The notes under the pieces: model-generated | The model's input: the letters and a program-made list of their open reading frames with translations, nothing else | Database searches by the model: none | What the model was told of the DNA's origin: nothing | Assembly: GCF_012102745.1 (NCBI RefSeq) | Contig: NZ_JAAVSY010000011.1 | Location: forward strand, 1 to 64,000 | DNA: 64,000 bases | Reading direction: 5' to 3' | Origin: Haematospirillum sp. H4485 | Lineage (GTDB): Bacteria; Pseudomonadota; Alphaproteobacteria; Rhodospirillales; Rhodospirillaceae | Shown here: piece after piece, positions 26,702 to 35,820 of the stretch | Position numbering within the stretch: position 1 is the stretch's first letter | How the letters are laid out: the number at the start of each line of letters is the position of its first letter | Position numbers and translations under genes: made by a program

Positions 26702-27361
26702 ATGAACCAGGGAATCGCGTTCATCGACATCATCTTTTTGGCCCTTGTCGCCGGGTTTCTGATCCTGCGGCTGCGCAGTGTTCTGGGCCAGAAAAACGGC
26801 AATGAGAGGCCGCGCGATCTGCACGGTCGTACGCTGGACCAGGATACCGGGGACAACGTGATCCCCCTGCCCGGTCGTTACGACAGCGACATCTCAGATG
26901 AAAGTCTGTCTGTTCCGGGGCTGGTGGATGTGATGAAGGCTGATCCTTCCTTTGTGCCCGAGGAGTTTCTTGGTGGCGCCCGGCGTGCCTTCGAAATGGT
27001 GATCGAAGCCTTTGCCCGCGGCGACAGGGAGACTCTGCGCTTCCTTCTGGCTGAGGACGTATACCGCAGCTTCGAGGGGGAAATCCAGACCCGGGAGAGC
27101 AAAAACCTGTTCCTGGAGACGGGACTTGAGTTTATCCGTTCAATTTCCTTCATAAAAGCTGAACTCGCCAAGGATGTTGTCTTGGTGTCTGTTCGCTTTG
27201 TAAGCGAGCAGATATCGGTTACCCGTGATTCGGAAGGCCGAATCGTCGAGGGGGATCCCAATGAGACGGTCGTGATTACCGATGATTGGACATTCATGAG
27301 GGATCCACGTTCTGATGACCCCAACTGGAAGCTGGTTTCAACAGCAGCTCCATCTGCCTGA
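26702..27361 (+). CDS. timA: Tim44-like domain protein TimA
   Basis: 219 residues from ATG 26702 (AGGA 6 bases upstream). A single N-terminal membrane anchor (GIAFIDIIFLALVAGFLILR) is followed by a hydrophilic linker and a Tim44-like domain (about 80-215): FVPEEFLGGARRAFEMVIEA, SFEGEIQTRESK, then a beta-sheet ending in DDWTFMRD. Alphaproteobacterial TimA resembles the mitochondrial import motor subunit Tim44, though its bacterial role is not settled. It lies beside fxsA/secB and just upstream of mltA, the usual context. Confidence 0.9.
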   Translation: MNQGIAFIDIIFLALVAGFLILRLRSVLGQKNGNERPRDLHGRTLDQDTGDNVIPLPGRYDSDISDESLSVPGLVDVMKADPSFVPEEFLGGARRAFEMVIEAFARGDRETLRFLLAEDVYRSFEGEIQTRESKNLFLETGLEFIRSISFIKAELAKDVVLVSVRFVSEQISVTRDSEGRIVEGDPNETVVITDDWTFMRDPRSDDPNWKLVSTAAPSA

Positions 27362-27375
27362 ATGGGTTTCTTTCT

Positions 27376-28527
27376 ATGACTGTATCTGTTCGTACCGTTC
27401 TACCCCGGCTGTTGGCCGGGGTTTGTCTGTTGGCCTTGGCTTCCTGCGGTGGTCGTGGGCCGGGTGAACCGCCTCCCATTCCCTCTGAACAGCAGCTGAA
27501 GCCGGTGTCTTTTTCGGCTCTTCCCGGTTGGGATCAGGATATGCAGGTAGAGGCCCTGCCCGCTCTCAGGCGTTCCTGCGATTCCTTCCAGCGTCGTCCT
27601 GATGCAAGCCGATGGGTTGGCCCCGGTTCCTTGGGCGGGACCGTAGAGGATTGGCAGCGTTTCTGTTCCGACCTGCATCGTGAATTCCCGCCCTCACGCT
27701 CCGCGTCTTCTGCTTCTGTCAGGGAATTTCTTGAGGCGCGTATGCAGCCTTGGTCTGTCAGTTCTTCCGGTCGTCCTTCCGGCACATTTACCGGGTATTA
27801 TGAGGCGGAGCTGAAAGGATGCCTGAAGAAAACGCCGCGCTGTCAGGTGCCTCTTTATGGGCCTCCGCCGGGTGTTGTCACGGATACCAGGAAGGTTCCT
27901 CCCCTGCCCTCGCGCGCGGCAATTGAAAATGGTGCCCTGAACGGGCGTGCGCCTGTCCTGATGTATGCCGAAGATCCCGTTGATGTGCATATCATGCAGA
28001 TACAGGGGTCGGGTCGCGTTATCCTGCCTGATGGCAAGGTGCAGCGGCTTGGTTTTGCCGGCAGCAACGGCCATGCGTTCAAGGGACTGGGTCGCATCTT
28101 GCTGGATCATGGCATTCTGGGGCCCGGGCAAGCTACCATGCCGTTCATTCGTGCGTGGCTGAAGGAAAACCCGGATCGGGCGGGTGCCTTGATGCGTGAG
28201 AACCCGCGCTATACGTTCTTTCGCGTTATTCGCGGGGATGGGCCTGTAGGGGCTCTGTCGGTTCCCTTGACAGCCCGGCGTTCCATTGCAGTCGATCCGC
28301 GGTATGTTCCGCTTGGGGTGCCGCTGTGGCTCAATTCGGTAGATCCAGATCATAAACCCCTGCGCCGGCTTATGGTGGCACAGGACACGGGATCGGCCAT
28401 CAAGGGCGTGGTTCGTGGTGATTTCTTCTGGGGTCCCGGTGAGCAGGCCCTAGCCAAGGCCGGGCGCATGAAAAGTGCGGGAACCTGGTATTTGCTTTTA
28501 CCCCGGCACAGTGCGCCGACCCATTAA
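27376..28527 (+). CDS. mltA: membrane-bound lytic murein transglycosylase A
   Basis: Outer-membrane lipoprotein that cleaves peptidoglycan to anhydromuropeptides. The signal peptide ends in a lipobox (LLALASC, Cys near residue 24). The mature part has FTGYYEAELKG near 139, PVDVHIMQIQGSGRVILPDG near 202 and the C-terminal 3D domain SIAVDPRYVPLGVPLWL with MVAQDTGSAIKG, whose Asp residues are catalytic. Length (383) is normal. It follows timA by 14 bases. Confidence 0.94.
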   Translation: MTVSVRTVLPRLLAGVCLLALASCGGRGPGEPPPIPSEQQLKPVSFSALPGWDQDMQVEALPALRRSCDSFQRRPDASRWVGPGSLGGTVEDWQRFCSDLHREFPPSRSASSASVREFLEARMQPWSVSSSGRPSGTFTGYYEAELKGCLKKTPRCQVPLYGPPPGVVTDTRKVPPLPSRAAIENGALNGRAPVLMYAEDPVDVHIMQIQGSGRVILPDGKVQRLGFAGSNGHAFKGLGRILLDHGILGPGQATMPFIRAWLKENPDRAGALMRENPRYTFFRVIRGDGPVGALSVPLTARRSIAVDPRYVPLGVPLWLNSVDPDHKPLRRLMVAQDTGSAIKGVVRGDFFWGPGEQALAKAGRMKSAGTWYLLLPRHSAPTH

Positions 28528-28557
28528 TTTTTCCAGCCTGACAGAGAGATATATTCC

Positions 28558-29280
28558 ATGAGACCTTCCGGCCGCCTTGCTGACCAACTTCGCCCAGTGA
28601 CCCTTGAGACCGGCTTTATCAAGCATGCAGAGGGGTCGTGTCTGGTGAAGTTCGGAGATACCCACGTTATTTGCACGGCCTCTGTCGATACCCGTGTTCC
28701 CCCTTGGTTGCGGGGACAGGGCAAGGGATGGATTACGGCAGAATATGGTATGTTGCCCCGTTCAACAGGAACACGCACCGACCGGGAAGCCGCCCGGGGC
28801 AAGCAATCCGGGCGCACACAGGAAATACAACGTCTGATCGGACGATCCTTGAGGGCCGTAACAGACCTGTCAAAGATGGGTGAGATGCAGGTCCGGATCG
28901 ACTGTGACGTACTTCAGGCGGATGGAGGAACCCGGACAGCCTCCATTACCGGGGCCTATGTGGCCCTAGCCCAAGCATTCCGTCATGCCTTGTCTGCCGG
29001 GCTTGTGTCTGCATTTCCCCTGACAGACAGTGTTGCAGCCGTATCGTGTGGTCTTGTGAATGGTGTGCCGGTTCTGGACCTGGACTATGAAGAGGATTCA
29101 TCAGCCCAAGCCGATGCCAATTTTGTTCTGACCGGTACCGGGAAGGTGATTGAAGTGCAGGGAACAGCCGAAGAGGCGCCCTTTTCCCGTGCAGAACTGG
29201 ATGCCCTCATGGATCTGGCGGAAAAAGGTGTGCGCGAGCTTGTTGCCTTGCAGAACCGGGCCTTGCTGGTGGAGGCATAA
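28558..29280 (+). CDS. rph: ribonuclease PH
   Basis: Phosphorolytic 3' exonuclease that trims tRNA precursors. The 240-residue protein starts [20 protein letters not shown], has [21 protein letters not shown] near residue 64 and [16 protein letters not shown] near 85. [20 protein letters not shown] near 116 and [20 protein letters not shown] near 173 complete the family pattern. It leads the rph-rdgB-hemW run, spaced 3 bases from rdgB. Confidence 0.97.
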   Translation: MRPSGRLADQLRPVTLETGFIKHAEGSCLVKFGDTHVICTASVDTRVPPWLRGQGKGWITAEYGMLPRSTGTRTDREAARGKQSGRTQEIQRLIGRSLRAVTDLSKMGEMQVRIDCDVLQADGGTRTASITGAYVALAQAFRHALSAGLVSAFPLTDSVAAVSCGLVNGVPVLDLDYEEDSSAQADANFVLTGTGKVIEVQGTAEEAPFSRAELDALMDLAEKGVRELVALQNRALLVEA

Positions 29281-29283
29281 GGC

Positions 29284-29880
29284 ATGGCACGCCGGTTTGA
29301 TGGTTCCCGACTGGTTGTTGCCAGCCATAATGCGGGGAAGGTGCGGGAAATCCGTGACCTTTTTCGTGCATTTCAGGTTGATGTCGTGTCCTCTGCTGAT
29401 CTGGATTTGCCGGAACCCGAAGAGACGGCAGCAACATTTTCGGGTAACGCAGCTATCAAAGCCCTTGCTGCTGCAAAGGCTTCCGGGCTTCCTGCCCTGT
29501 CCGATGATTCTGGTCTGTCAGTTTCTGCGCTTGGCGGCGAGCCGGGGATTTACTCGGCCCGCTGGGCTGGCCCGGAGAAAGATTTTGCCGGTGCCATGCG
29601 TACTGTTCATGACCGTCTGAGTGATCATCCCGACCGGTCGGCTTGCTTTGTGTGCGCATTGTGCCTGGCTTGGCCGGACGGGCACACGGAAACGTTTGTC
29701 GGACAGGTCGATGGGTCCATCTGCTGGCCACCGCGTGGTGATCGTGGTTTTGGCTATGACCCGTTTTTTGTTCCGGACGGGTACAGCCGTACCTTTGCCG
29801 AGTTTGTTCCGGAAGAGAAACATGCCATCAGCCACCGTGCCCGTGCATTCCAACAGCTTGTGAAGGCGTGTTTTGACTAA
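29284..29880 (+). CDS. rdgB: non-canonical purine NTP pyrophosphatase (RdgB/HAM1)
   Basis: Removes dITP, dXTP and related nucleotides. The 198-residue protein has [10 protein letters not shown] near 16, [20 protein letters not shown] near 44, the catalytic LSDDSGLSV near 74, [17 protein letters not shown] near 86, and [20 protein letters not shown] near 148. All match HAM1 proteins. It starts 3 bases after rph and overlaps hemW by 8 bases. Confidence 0.96.
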   Translation: MARRFDGSRLVVASHNAGKVREIRDLFRAFQVDVVSSADLDLPEPEETAATFSGNAAIKALAAAKASGLPALSDDSGLSVSALGGEPGIYSARWAGPEKDFAGAMRTVHDRLSDHPDRSACFVCALCLAWPDGHTETFVGQVDGSICWPPRGDRGFGYDPFFVPDGYSRTFAEFVPEEKHAISHRARAFQQLVKACFD

Positions 29881-31042
29881 CGTACCCTCGCTGTTTGGTT
29901 TGTATGTGCATTGGCCTTTTTGTGTGTCGAAGTGCCCGTACTGTGATTTCAACAGTCATGTTGCCAATCATGTTGACCATGATCGTTGGTGTCAGGCGCT
30001 GCTGCGTGAACTGGATTACTACGCGGCCCTTACTCCCGGGCGTGTGCTTGGCAGTATTTTCTTTGGCGGTGGTACGCCTTCGCTGATGGCGCCGCGTACG
30101 GTTGAGGCTGTTCTGGAGCGTGCTGCTGCCCACTGGACGTGGGCTGCGGACATTGAACTGACGCTGGAGGCGAATCCCGGTGCCATAGACCGCGAGCGTT
30201 TTCAGGCCTTTCGGTATGCCGGAATCAATCGTGTTTCGCTGGGAGTCCAGTCCCTCGTGCCTGAAAGTCTTGGCTTTCTGGAACGGCGGCATGGTGTCCG
30301 TGAGGCACTGGAGGCGATCGAGACCGCAGCCCGGCTGTTTCCCCGCTTCTCCTTTGACTTGATCTATGCCCGTCCCGGACAGACCCCCGCACAGTGGGAG
30401 GCAGAGCTGTCGCAGGCTCTTGATCTGGCGACGGGTGGTCATATTTCTCTGTATCAACTGACCATCGAGCAAGGAACCCGTTTCCAGCAGGATCTGGCCC
30501 GGGGTGTCTTTACCCTTCCCGAAGATGATCTTGCGCTGGAATTGTGGGCTGTTACCCATGCCCTGACCGCAGCCAGCGGTATGCCCTATTACGAGGTTTC
30601 AAACCATGCGGTTCCCGGGCAGGAAAGCCGCCATAATCTCCTGTATTGGCTTGGTGGTGAATATGTTGGCATTGGACCCGGCGCGCATGGCCGGATCTGT
30701 GTCGATGGGATGTTTCACGCAACACGCCAGCATCGTGCGCCAGATGTGTGGCTGAAAACGGTGCTGCGTGACGGTCATGCAACGCGGCAAAACGAACCGC
30801 TGACGGCACGCGCGCGGGCCGAAGAGAACATCATGATGGGGTTGAGGTTGCGTCGTGGTATTGACCCGGATGAGTTCCGCTTGGCCTGTCATGGCTTTGA
30901 CCTGTCTGATCTTCTGGACTGGCCAATGCTGGCCATGTTGCGTGCCGAGGGACTTGTCGCAGAGGGCTGGCCACTTCGGGTCACGGATCGCGGCATGCCG
31001 GTGTTGAATGCGATTATCGGGGCCCTGGTGCAATCATCGTGA
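29873..31042 (+). CDS. hemW: radical SAM family heme chaperone HemW
   Basis: Radical-SAM protein formerly annotated as an oxygen-independent coproporphyrinogen oxidase and now regarded as a haem chaperone. [19 protein letters not shown] near residues 12-30 holds the CxxxCxxC cluster. [10 protein letters not shown] near 62 and the [20 protein letters not shown] segment near 99 follow; HYExxN-like YYEVSNHA occurs near 240. The TTG start overlaps rdgB. The next base block after the stop holds parS site 5. Confidence 0.92.
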   Translation: MTNVPSLFGLYVHWPFCVSKCPYCDFNSHVANHVDHDRWCQALLRELDYYAALTPGRVLGSIFFGGGTPSLMAPRTVEAVLERAAAHWTWAADIELTLEANPGAIDRERFQAFRYAGINRVSLGVQSLVPESLGFLERRHGVREALEAIETAARLFPRFSFDLIYARPGQTPAQWEAELSQALDLATGGHISLYQLTIEQGTRFQQDLARGVFTLPEDDLALELWAVTHALTAASGMPYYEVSNHAVPGQESRHNLLYWLGGEYVGIGPGAHGRICVDGMFHATRQHRAPDVWLKTVLRDGHATRQNEPLTARARAEENIMMGLRLRRGIDPDEFRLACHGFDLSDLLDWPMLAMLRAEGLVAEGWPLRVTDRGMPVLNAIIGALVQSS

Positions 31043-31050
31043 TGTGCCGT

Positions 31051-31066
31051 CGTTTCACGTGAAACA
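31051..31066. other. parS: parS centromere site 5
   Basis: CGTTTCACGTGAAACA: a perfect 14-base core (31052-31065) with a mismatch in the outermost pair. It lies between convergent hemW and the Smr gene, ending one base before the latter's stop codon. Confidence 0.88.
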
Positions 31067-31651
31067 TCAGTCCCTGTTGCGGCGGAGAAGGATGTAAAAG
31101 GCCCCTTCTCCGCCATGTTCCGGCCTGGCGGCGCTGAATGACAGGATATGCGGCCGGATGCGGGCATCATTCAGCCAGCCGGGGAGAGCCCGTCGCAAAA
31201 CCCCCTCGCCCCGCGTTCCCTTGCCGGTGATGACAAGAAGGCACCGGTAGCCGCTGCGTATTGCCCTGTTCATAAAATTCAGGAGATTGGCGTGGGCTGT
31301 ATCCTTGCCCATACCATGCAGGTCGATACGGGCATCCACATGCATTTTGCCCCGTTTGAATTTCAGGGCTGTTCTATGGTCAACGCCCGGGCTTTTTCCG
31401 GGCTCCAGGGGTAGGAACGGTTTGTTCCTCGGCGTGGCTGTCCTCAACAAGGCAGGTGACTGGATCGGTTTGCCGGAAGGTGGTGTGTTTAAAGGTAAGT
31501 CTGTTTCCGGAGTATCTGTTTCCGGGGCATCGGTCCTGACAAAGGGCAAGCGACCGGATATGGGATTGACCGTGCGGGCAATCTCCTCCCAAAGCCGGGC
31601 TTCGTCCTGTGTCAGGGTACGTCGGTAATGCCGCCGTTTATTCGTGTCCAT
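31067..31651 (-). CDS. Smr/MutS2-type domain protein
   Basis: 194 residues from ATG 31651. A basic N-terminus and a Pro/Thr-rich linker (residues 30-100) precede a C-terminal Smr domain: ARIDLHGMGKDTAHANLLNF near 105 with the DLHG motif, and CLLVITGKGTRGEGVLRRAL near 137 with the TGKG motif. The Smr domain is an endonuclease fold in MutS2 and eukaryotic proteins; the role of the bacterial stand-alone form is uncertain. In related genomes this gene often follows mltA on the same strand; here it is separate and convergent with hemW. Confidence 0.85.
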   Translation of the reverse strand: MDTNKRRHYRRTLTQDEARLWEEIARTVNPISGRLPFVRTDAPETDTPETDLPLNTPPSGKPIQSPALLRTATPRNKPFLPLEPGKSPGVDHRTALKFKRGKMHVDARIDLHGMGKDTAHANLLNFMNRAIRSGYRCLLVITGKGTRGEGVLRRALPGWLNDARIRPHILSFSAARPEHGGEGAFYILLRRNRD

Positions 31652-31722
31652 TGCCTCGGGCCGCTCTCTTCCTGCGGCGAGCTGTAACACGCATCGTTCA
31701 CCGGGTCTATGTGCCGGATGGA

Positions 31723-32295
31723 TTATGTCGGTCTGATCCTGCGTCCGGGCGCGGGTTGCTCATCGCCTGTGACGGCCTGTGACCGGACCGGCGGCACAAA
31801 ATCCCCACTTCCTGACAAGGATGCCCTGAACGGGGCCCCCACGTCTTCACCCGGTGCGGGTTTGGGAAGATTGCGACGGACAAAGGAGCGCCAGTCACCC
31901 TGTGGTGCCTCCACCATTGTTGTCGGGCGGTCCGTGATGTAGAGAGCGAACCCCCCGAATTTCCACAGAGTTTCAAATGCGCCGAAACTGTGCCCGATAA
32001 CACGGCGGGCGCGATCGTGAATCTTGCGCTGGGTCCATGGGCGAAGCAGCACGCCGTAAAGCAGCATGGTAAACAGAAGTGCCATGGTTCCCGCAACAAC
32101 ACCCCCAAAGATGAGAACCAGAAGCGATACGATGACAGGAACCAAGAGTGGACCAATAGCCTCCCACGGATTGAAAATCGGGGAGGAAACGCCATTCAGC
32201 TTCCGGTAGTTGACCAGAAGCCCAATCATGTTGCGTTCGTGGGCGGCAACAATCCTGTTGTACAATTCTCTGTCTTCAGCGGTGTGGCGAACCAT
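31723..32295 (-). CDS. membrane protein of unknown function
   Basis: 190 residues. A cytosolic-looking N-terminus is followed by a hydrophobic block (about 48-88) long enough for two membrane helices around GPLLVPVIVSLLVLIFGGVV. A basic loop and a charged Pro-rich C-terminus follow. No catalytic motif is recognisable. It stands upstream of the Smr gene on the same strand (71-base gap) and divergent from hrcA. Confidence 0.65.
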   Translation of the reverse strand: MVRHTAEDRELYNRIVAAHERNMIGLLVNYRKLNGVSSPIFNPWEAIGPLLVPVIVSLLVLIFGGVVAGTMALLFTMLLYGVLLRPWTQRKIHDRARRVIGHSFGAFETLWKFGGFALYITDRPTTMVEAPQGDWRSFVRRNLPKPAPGEDVGAPFRASLSGSGDFVPPVRSQAVTGDEQPAPGRRIRPT

Positions 32296-32570
32296 CTTTC
32301 CCCCGGCTTTTCCGGCATTCTGTCATGCAACGGATAAGAGCAATGTTTCACTGTTCACACCCCTACGCCAAGCTTTTTGTTTGTCGTGCAGCCGCTTCCC
32401 GGATCTGTTTATGTTACCTGAGTACTGCATGTTATATTGAAAGAGGGCGCATCTCCTGCCGGTACATTGACGTCGGGGGGAGTGGCTGACTACATTCCAA
32501 CACGTATGGGACCATTGTGTGGTACGGTTCCGGATTCGATGCAAAAGGTTCGGGCAAGGCCGTGAAAACC

Positions 32571-33611
32571 ATGCTGCCAATAGCAGAGCTGAACGAGCGT
32601 AGCCGCGAGGTTTTGCGGCTGGTCGTTGAGTCGTGGGTCCATGATGGGGAGCCGGTTGGTTCCCGTACCGTGTCCCGTCGCCTGTCGGTTGGCTTGTCGC
32701 CGGCCAGCATTCGCTCTGTTATGGCTGACCTGGAAGATCTTGGGCTTCTGTATGCGCCTCATGTTTCGGCGGGTCGTCTGCCGACTGAACATGGTTTGCG
32801 TATGTTTGTCTCTGGCCTTCTGGAAGTTGGGCGCCTGAGTGATGACGAGCGCAGCCGTATTGACAGCCATTGTCAGTCAACAGGCCGCAGTATGGAGCAA
32901 ATGCTGTCCGAGGCAACGACGGCTTTGTCCGGCTTGTCGCGTTGTGCCAGCTTGGTTCTGGCTCCCAAGACAGACAGCACGTTGCGTCATATCGAGTTTG
33001 TCAGCCTGGGCCCCGGGCGTGCCTTGGTGGTTATGGTGACCAGCGATGGTCTGGTCGAGAATCGCCTGATCGAGGTGCCGGCCGGTCTTCCTCCCAGTGT
33101 TTTGCAGCAGGCATCAAATTTCCTGTCGGTTCGTCTGGGCGGGCAGACCTTGGCTGATGTGCGCCGCCTTGTTTCTGCCGATCTTGACAGCCGGCGTGCC
33201 GAGCTTGACGAACTGACTGCCCGGGTTGTAGAGGCTGGTCTTGCGATATGGGGTGGTGACGAGGATCAGGGTGCGCTGATTATACGGGGGCAGTCCAACC
33301 TGTTGCAGGATGTGCATGCCATCGAAGATCTTGAACGTATCCGCTCCCTTTTTGAAACCCTGGAGGCGCGTCAGCAAATGTTGCGCCTCCTGGATCTTGT
33401 GCAAACGGGTGAAGGTGTCCAGATCTTTATTGGTTCGGACAATGACCTGTTCGGGGCTGCAGGATGTTCCCTGATCGTGGCCCCCTATCAGAACAGCCGC
33501 GAACAGATTGTCGGGGCGATTGGGGTGATTGGGCCGACACGGCTGAATTATGCCCGTATTATCCCGATGGTGGATTATACTGCGCGGGTTATCGGGCAGC
33601 TTATTGGATAA
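32571..33611 (+). CDS. hrcA: heat-inducible transcription repressor HrcA
   Basis: Repressor of chaperone genes that binds CIRCE elements. The N-terminal winged helix contains LNERSREVLRLVVESWVHDG, EPVGSRTVSRRL, and SPASIRSVMADLEDLGLLYAPH; the rest is the GAF-like domain with SCSLIVAPYQ-type IVAPYQNSREQIVGAIGVIG near the end. About 346 residues from ATG 32571. GTG 32562 and longer starts to 32517 are possible because no clear ribosome site marks the start. No CIRCE sequence is visible upstream of it or of grpE. It precedes grpE by 54 bases. Confidence 0.92.
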   Translation: MLPIAELNERSREVLRLVVESWVHDGEPVGSRTVSRRLSVGLSPASIRSVMADLEDLGLLYAPHVSAGRLPTEHGLRMFVSGLLEVGRLSDDERSRIDSHCQSTGRSMEQMLSEATTALSGLSRCASLVLAPKTDSTLRHIEFVSLGPGRALVVMVTSDGLVENRLIEVPAGLPPSVLQQASNFLSVRLGGQTLADVRRLVSADLDSRRAELDELTARVVEAGLAIWGGDEDQGALIIRGQSNLLQDVHAIEDLERIRSLFETLEARQQMLRLLDLVQTGEGVQIFIGSDNDLFGAAGCSLIVAPYQNSREQIVGAIGVIGPTRLNYARIIPMVDYTARVIGQLIG

Positions 33612-33665
33612 AAAAGGCTGTGGTCTGCTGTGCGTGGGCCTGCCGGAGTATTGTATGGAAGAGAC

Positions 33666-34325
33666 ATGACCGAAGAGACTGACAAGATCATTCCAACCCC
33701 GGACACGGCACCTGATGCAGTTGTTCAGGAGACTGAAGCCACAGAGCTTCCGGAAGTAGAGGGTGCCGCAGAAGCAACACCCGAGGCCCGCATTGCCGAA
33801 CTGGAAGCCGAGGTGGAACGCCTGAGGACCGAATATCTGCGTGCCCTTGCGGATTCCCAGAATACGCGGCGTATGGCCCAGAAACAGATCGAGGACAACA
33901 ATCGCTACGCGGTGACCAATTTTGCCCGTGATGTGCTGGCGGTTGCCGACAATCTTGGGCGTGCCCTTCTGGCTGCTCCGGCAGAGTCACGGCTGTCCAA
34001 TGCAGAGCTTGGAACCTTGGCGGTAGGTGTCGAGATGACAGAGAAGGAACTGTTGTCCGTCTTGTCCCGTCATGGCGTAACCCGGATTGAAAGTCTGAAT
34101 TGTCCCTTTGACCCGCATCACCATCAGGCCATGCAGGAGGTCGAACGTACAGACGTCCCGACAGGAACCGTTGTCCAGGTTTATCAGGATGCGTGGACCC
34201 TGCATGATCGTCTGTTGCGTCCGGCCATGGTTGTTGTTTCCAAGGGCGGGCCAAAGCGGGATGATGCACCTGCAGGCGGAGACGATGCGCCAGCGCCGGT
34301 TGGGCACATTGACCAGTCTGTCTGA
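33666..34325 (+). CDS. grpE: nucleotide exchange factor GrpE
   Basis: Co-chaperone that releases ADP from DnaK. From ATG 33666 (GGAAGAG just upstream) it has 219 residues: an acidic disordered N-terminus (1-45), the long coiled coil (ARIAELEAEVERLRTEYLRA), then NTRRMAQKQIEDNNRYAV, FARDVLAVADNLGRAL, and the C-terminal beta domain with FDPHHHQAMQEVERTDVPTG. It follows hrcA, the common alphaproteobacterial pair. A strong terminator follows. Confidence 0.95.
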   Translation: MTEETDKIIPTPDTAPDAVVQETEATELPEVEGAAEATPEARIAELEAEVERLRTEYLRALADSQNTRRMAQKQIEDNNRYAVTNFARDVLAVADNLGRALLAAPAESRLSNAELGTLAVGVEMTEKELLSVLSRHGVTRIESLNCPFDPHHHQAMQEVERTDVPTGTVVQVYQDAWTLHDRLLRPAMVVVSKGGPKRDDAPAGGDDAPAPVGHIDQSV

Positions 34326-34360
34326 TCAAGGCTGAAAATCCCAAGATACCCTGTTTGAAA

Positions 34361-34385
34361 CCCCTGGCTTTGGTCAGGGGTTTTC
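34361..34385 (+). terminator. intrinsic terminator after grpE
   Basis: CCCCTG (34361-34366) pairs with CAGGGG (34375-34380) across an 8-base loop and is followed by TTTTCT. It ends beside the stop codon of the convergent PLP-protein gene. Confidence 0.8.
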
Positions 34386-35077
34386 TATGGAGTCCGGTGC
34401 CCGAAGATTGCCGATCCAACCCGGACGTGGGTGGCCCCATACCGGATGGCTTCAGTGTAATCGGCGCTCATGCCCATGCTCAAGGTATGAAGCTGGTAAC
34501 GTTGTGCCAAGGCCTGCATGGTTTCAAAGAAAGGTCCGGGCGGATGATTGACAGGGGGAATGCACATCAAACCAGCTATTGCCAAACCCTGCTCACGGCA
34601 ATCCTGGATGAAGCCGTCGGCCTGATCAGGCGCTATGCCGGCTTTCTGTGGTTCATTCCCGATATTGACCTGTACCAGACAGGGAAGAAAACGGTTCTGG
34701 CGCTTCATTTCTGTGGCAAGCGCCGTGGCAATCTTCGGGCGGTCCACTGTTTCAATAACGTCGAACAGGGCAACCGCTTCCCGGACCTTGTTCGACTGCA
34801 GAGGGCCGATCAGGTGGAGTTCAATGTCAGGGAAGCGGTTTTTCAATGCCGGCCATTTTGAAGAAGCCTCCTGAACCCTGTTCTCACCGAAAAGGCGTTG
34901 TCCGGCATCCAGAACCGGGGTAATGGCCGACGCGGAAAATGTTTTGGACACGGCAATCAGGTTGACTGATGCAGGGTCCCGCCCCGCTTCCAGCGCGTTG
35001 TGCGCGATCTGTTCCCGTACGGTGTGCCAGTGCTGTACCGTGTCCGGATGTCCCGGTAAAAGATCAGGGGAAGCCAT
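34385..35077 (-). CDS. PLP-binding homeostasis protein (YggS/PROSC family)
   Basis: Binds pyridoxal phosphate without known catalysis and maintains vitamin B6 and amino-acid balance. From ATG 35077 it has 230 residues. VNLIAVSKTFSASAITPVLD near 36 holds the PLP Lys; GENRVQEASSKWPAL near 61, LHLIGPLQSNKVREAV near 84, QVNIGNEPQKAGI near 128 and LSMGMSADYTEAIRYGATHV near 196 complete the family pattern. The frame is open to 35212, but the extra residues are not family-like. It is divergent from the ThiE-like gene. Confidence 0.93.
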   Translation of the reverse strand: MASPDLLPGHPDTVQHWHTVREQIAHNALEAGRDPASVNLIAVSKTFSASAITPVLDAGQRLFGENRVQEASSKWPALKNRFPDIELHLIGPLQSNKVREAVALFDVIETVDRPKIATALATEMKRQNRFLPCLVQVNIGNEPQKAGIAPDQADGFIQDCREQGLAIAGLMCIPPVNHPPGPFFETMQALAQRYQLHTLSMGMSADYTEAIRYGATHVRVGSAIFGHRTP

Positions 35078-35114
35078 GCGTGTTCTATCCTGATTCAAAG
35101 GAGTGTGTCGGCAG

Positions 35115-35738
35115 ATGTCCTTTCGGACCCTAGCGATACAGGCTGCGAAACTCAATGCTTCTGCACGTGGAAACTGGCCTGCGGCATGTCCCGTGCCATG
35201 GCTTGTCTTCATGACAGATCCACGTGTGGGGGATCCAGTCGCGATTGTACGCCGGCTTCCACCCGGCAGTGCGGTGATCCTGCGCCATTATGATGACCGG
35301 TTTCGCTCTGATCTGGCCTTGCGCCTGCGTGATGCTACCCAGAAGCGGGACATCCGTTTGCTGGTTGCAGCAGACCATGCCCTTGCCGTGGCCTGTGCTG
35401 CCGATGGTGTGCATCTGCCAGAGGGCCTTTTGCGTCGTGCCCTGTGTTCGGAGCTTGTTGATTGGCGTCGAGCTGGTGGGCTGGTGACAGCCGCTGTTCA
35501 TTCGCACCAAGCCTTGGTTATGGCGGGCAGTTTTGGTGTGGATGCGGCGCTGGTTTCACCGGTTTTTCCGACAGTCAGCCATCCGGGTGCTGCTGCGCTG
35601 GGGGTTTTTCGCTTCCGGGCCTTGGTCCAGAGATCCCGGGTGCCGGTTCTTGCCCTAGGGGGGATTTCGGCATCCACCCTGCCCCGTTTGTACGGAAGCG
35701 GTGCCTGGGGTGTTGCTGCGGTGTCTGCGCTGGCCTGA
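35115..35738 (+). CDS. thiamine phosphate synthase-like (ThiE/TenI) protein
   Basis: 207 residues with a TIM-barrel ThiE/TenI pattern: WLVFMTDPR near 30, VILRHYDDRFRSDLALRL near 53, LLVAADHALAVACAADGVHL near 81, VTAAVHSHQAL near 122, and ALVSPVFPTVSHPG near 144, matching the conserved SPVFPT of the family. It ends with LALGGISASTLPRLYGSGAW. The usual catalytic set of true ThiE is incomplete, and no other thiamine gene is nearby, so it may be a TenI-like or unknown-substrate member. AAAGGAG lies 11 bases upstream of ATG 35115. Confidence 0.75.
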   Translation: MSFRTLAIQAAKLNASARGNWPAACPVPWLVFMTDPRVGDPVAIVRRLPPGSAVILRHYDDRFRSDLALRLRDATQKRDIRLLVAADHALAVACAADGVHLPEGLLRRALCSELVDWRRAGGLVTAAVHSHQALVMAGSFGVDAALVSPVFPTVSHPGAAALGVFRFRALVQRSRVPVLALGGISASTLPRLYGSGAWGVAAVSALA

Positions 35739-35754
35739 GTCTGATACCCATAAG

Positions 35755-35781
35755 AAAAGGGCAGCCGAAGCTGCCCTTTCC
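35755..35781. terminator. bidirectional terminator between ThiE-like gene and porin 1
   Basis: AAAGGGCAGC and GCTGCCCTTT form a perfect 10-base stem with a CGAA tetraloop, flanked by A on the left and pyrimidines on the right. It lies between convergent genes. Confidence 0.82.
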
Positions 35782-35820
35782 CCGTACCTGAAACCGTTGC
35801 CGGCTATCAGGTGTCACGCA

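Noticed and set aside
30711-30724. TGTTTCACGCAACA in hemW as a sixth parS
   Set aside because: The second half lacks GTGAAAC; the dyad is broken and is probably chance coding sequence.
32296-32570. CIRCE operator before hrcA
   Set aside because: No TTAGCACTC-N9-GAGTGCTAA or close variant is visible in the gap.
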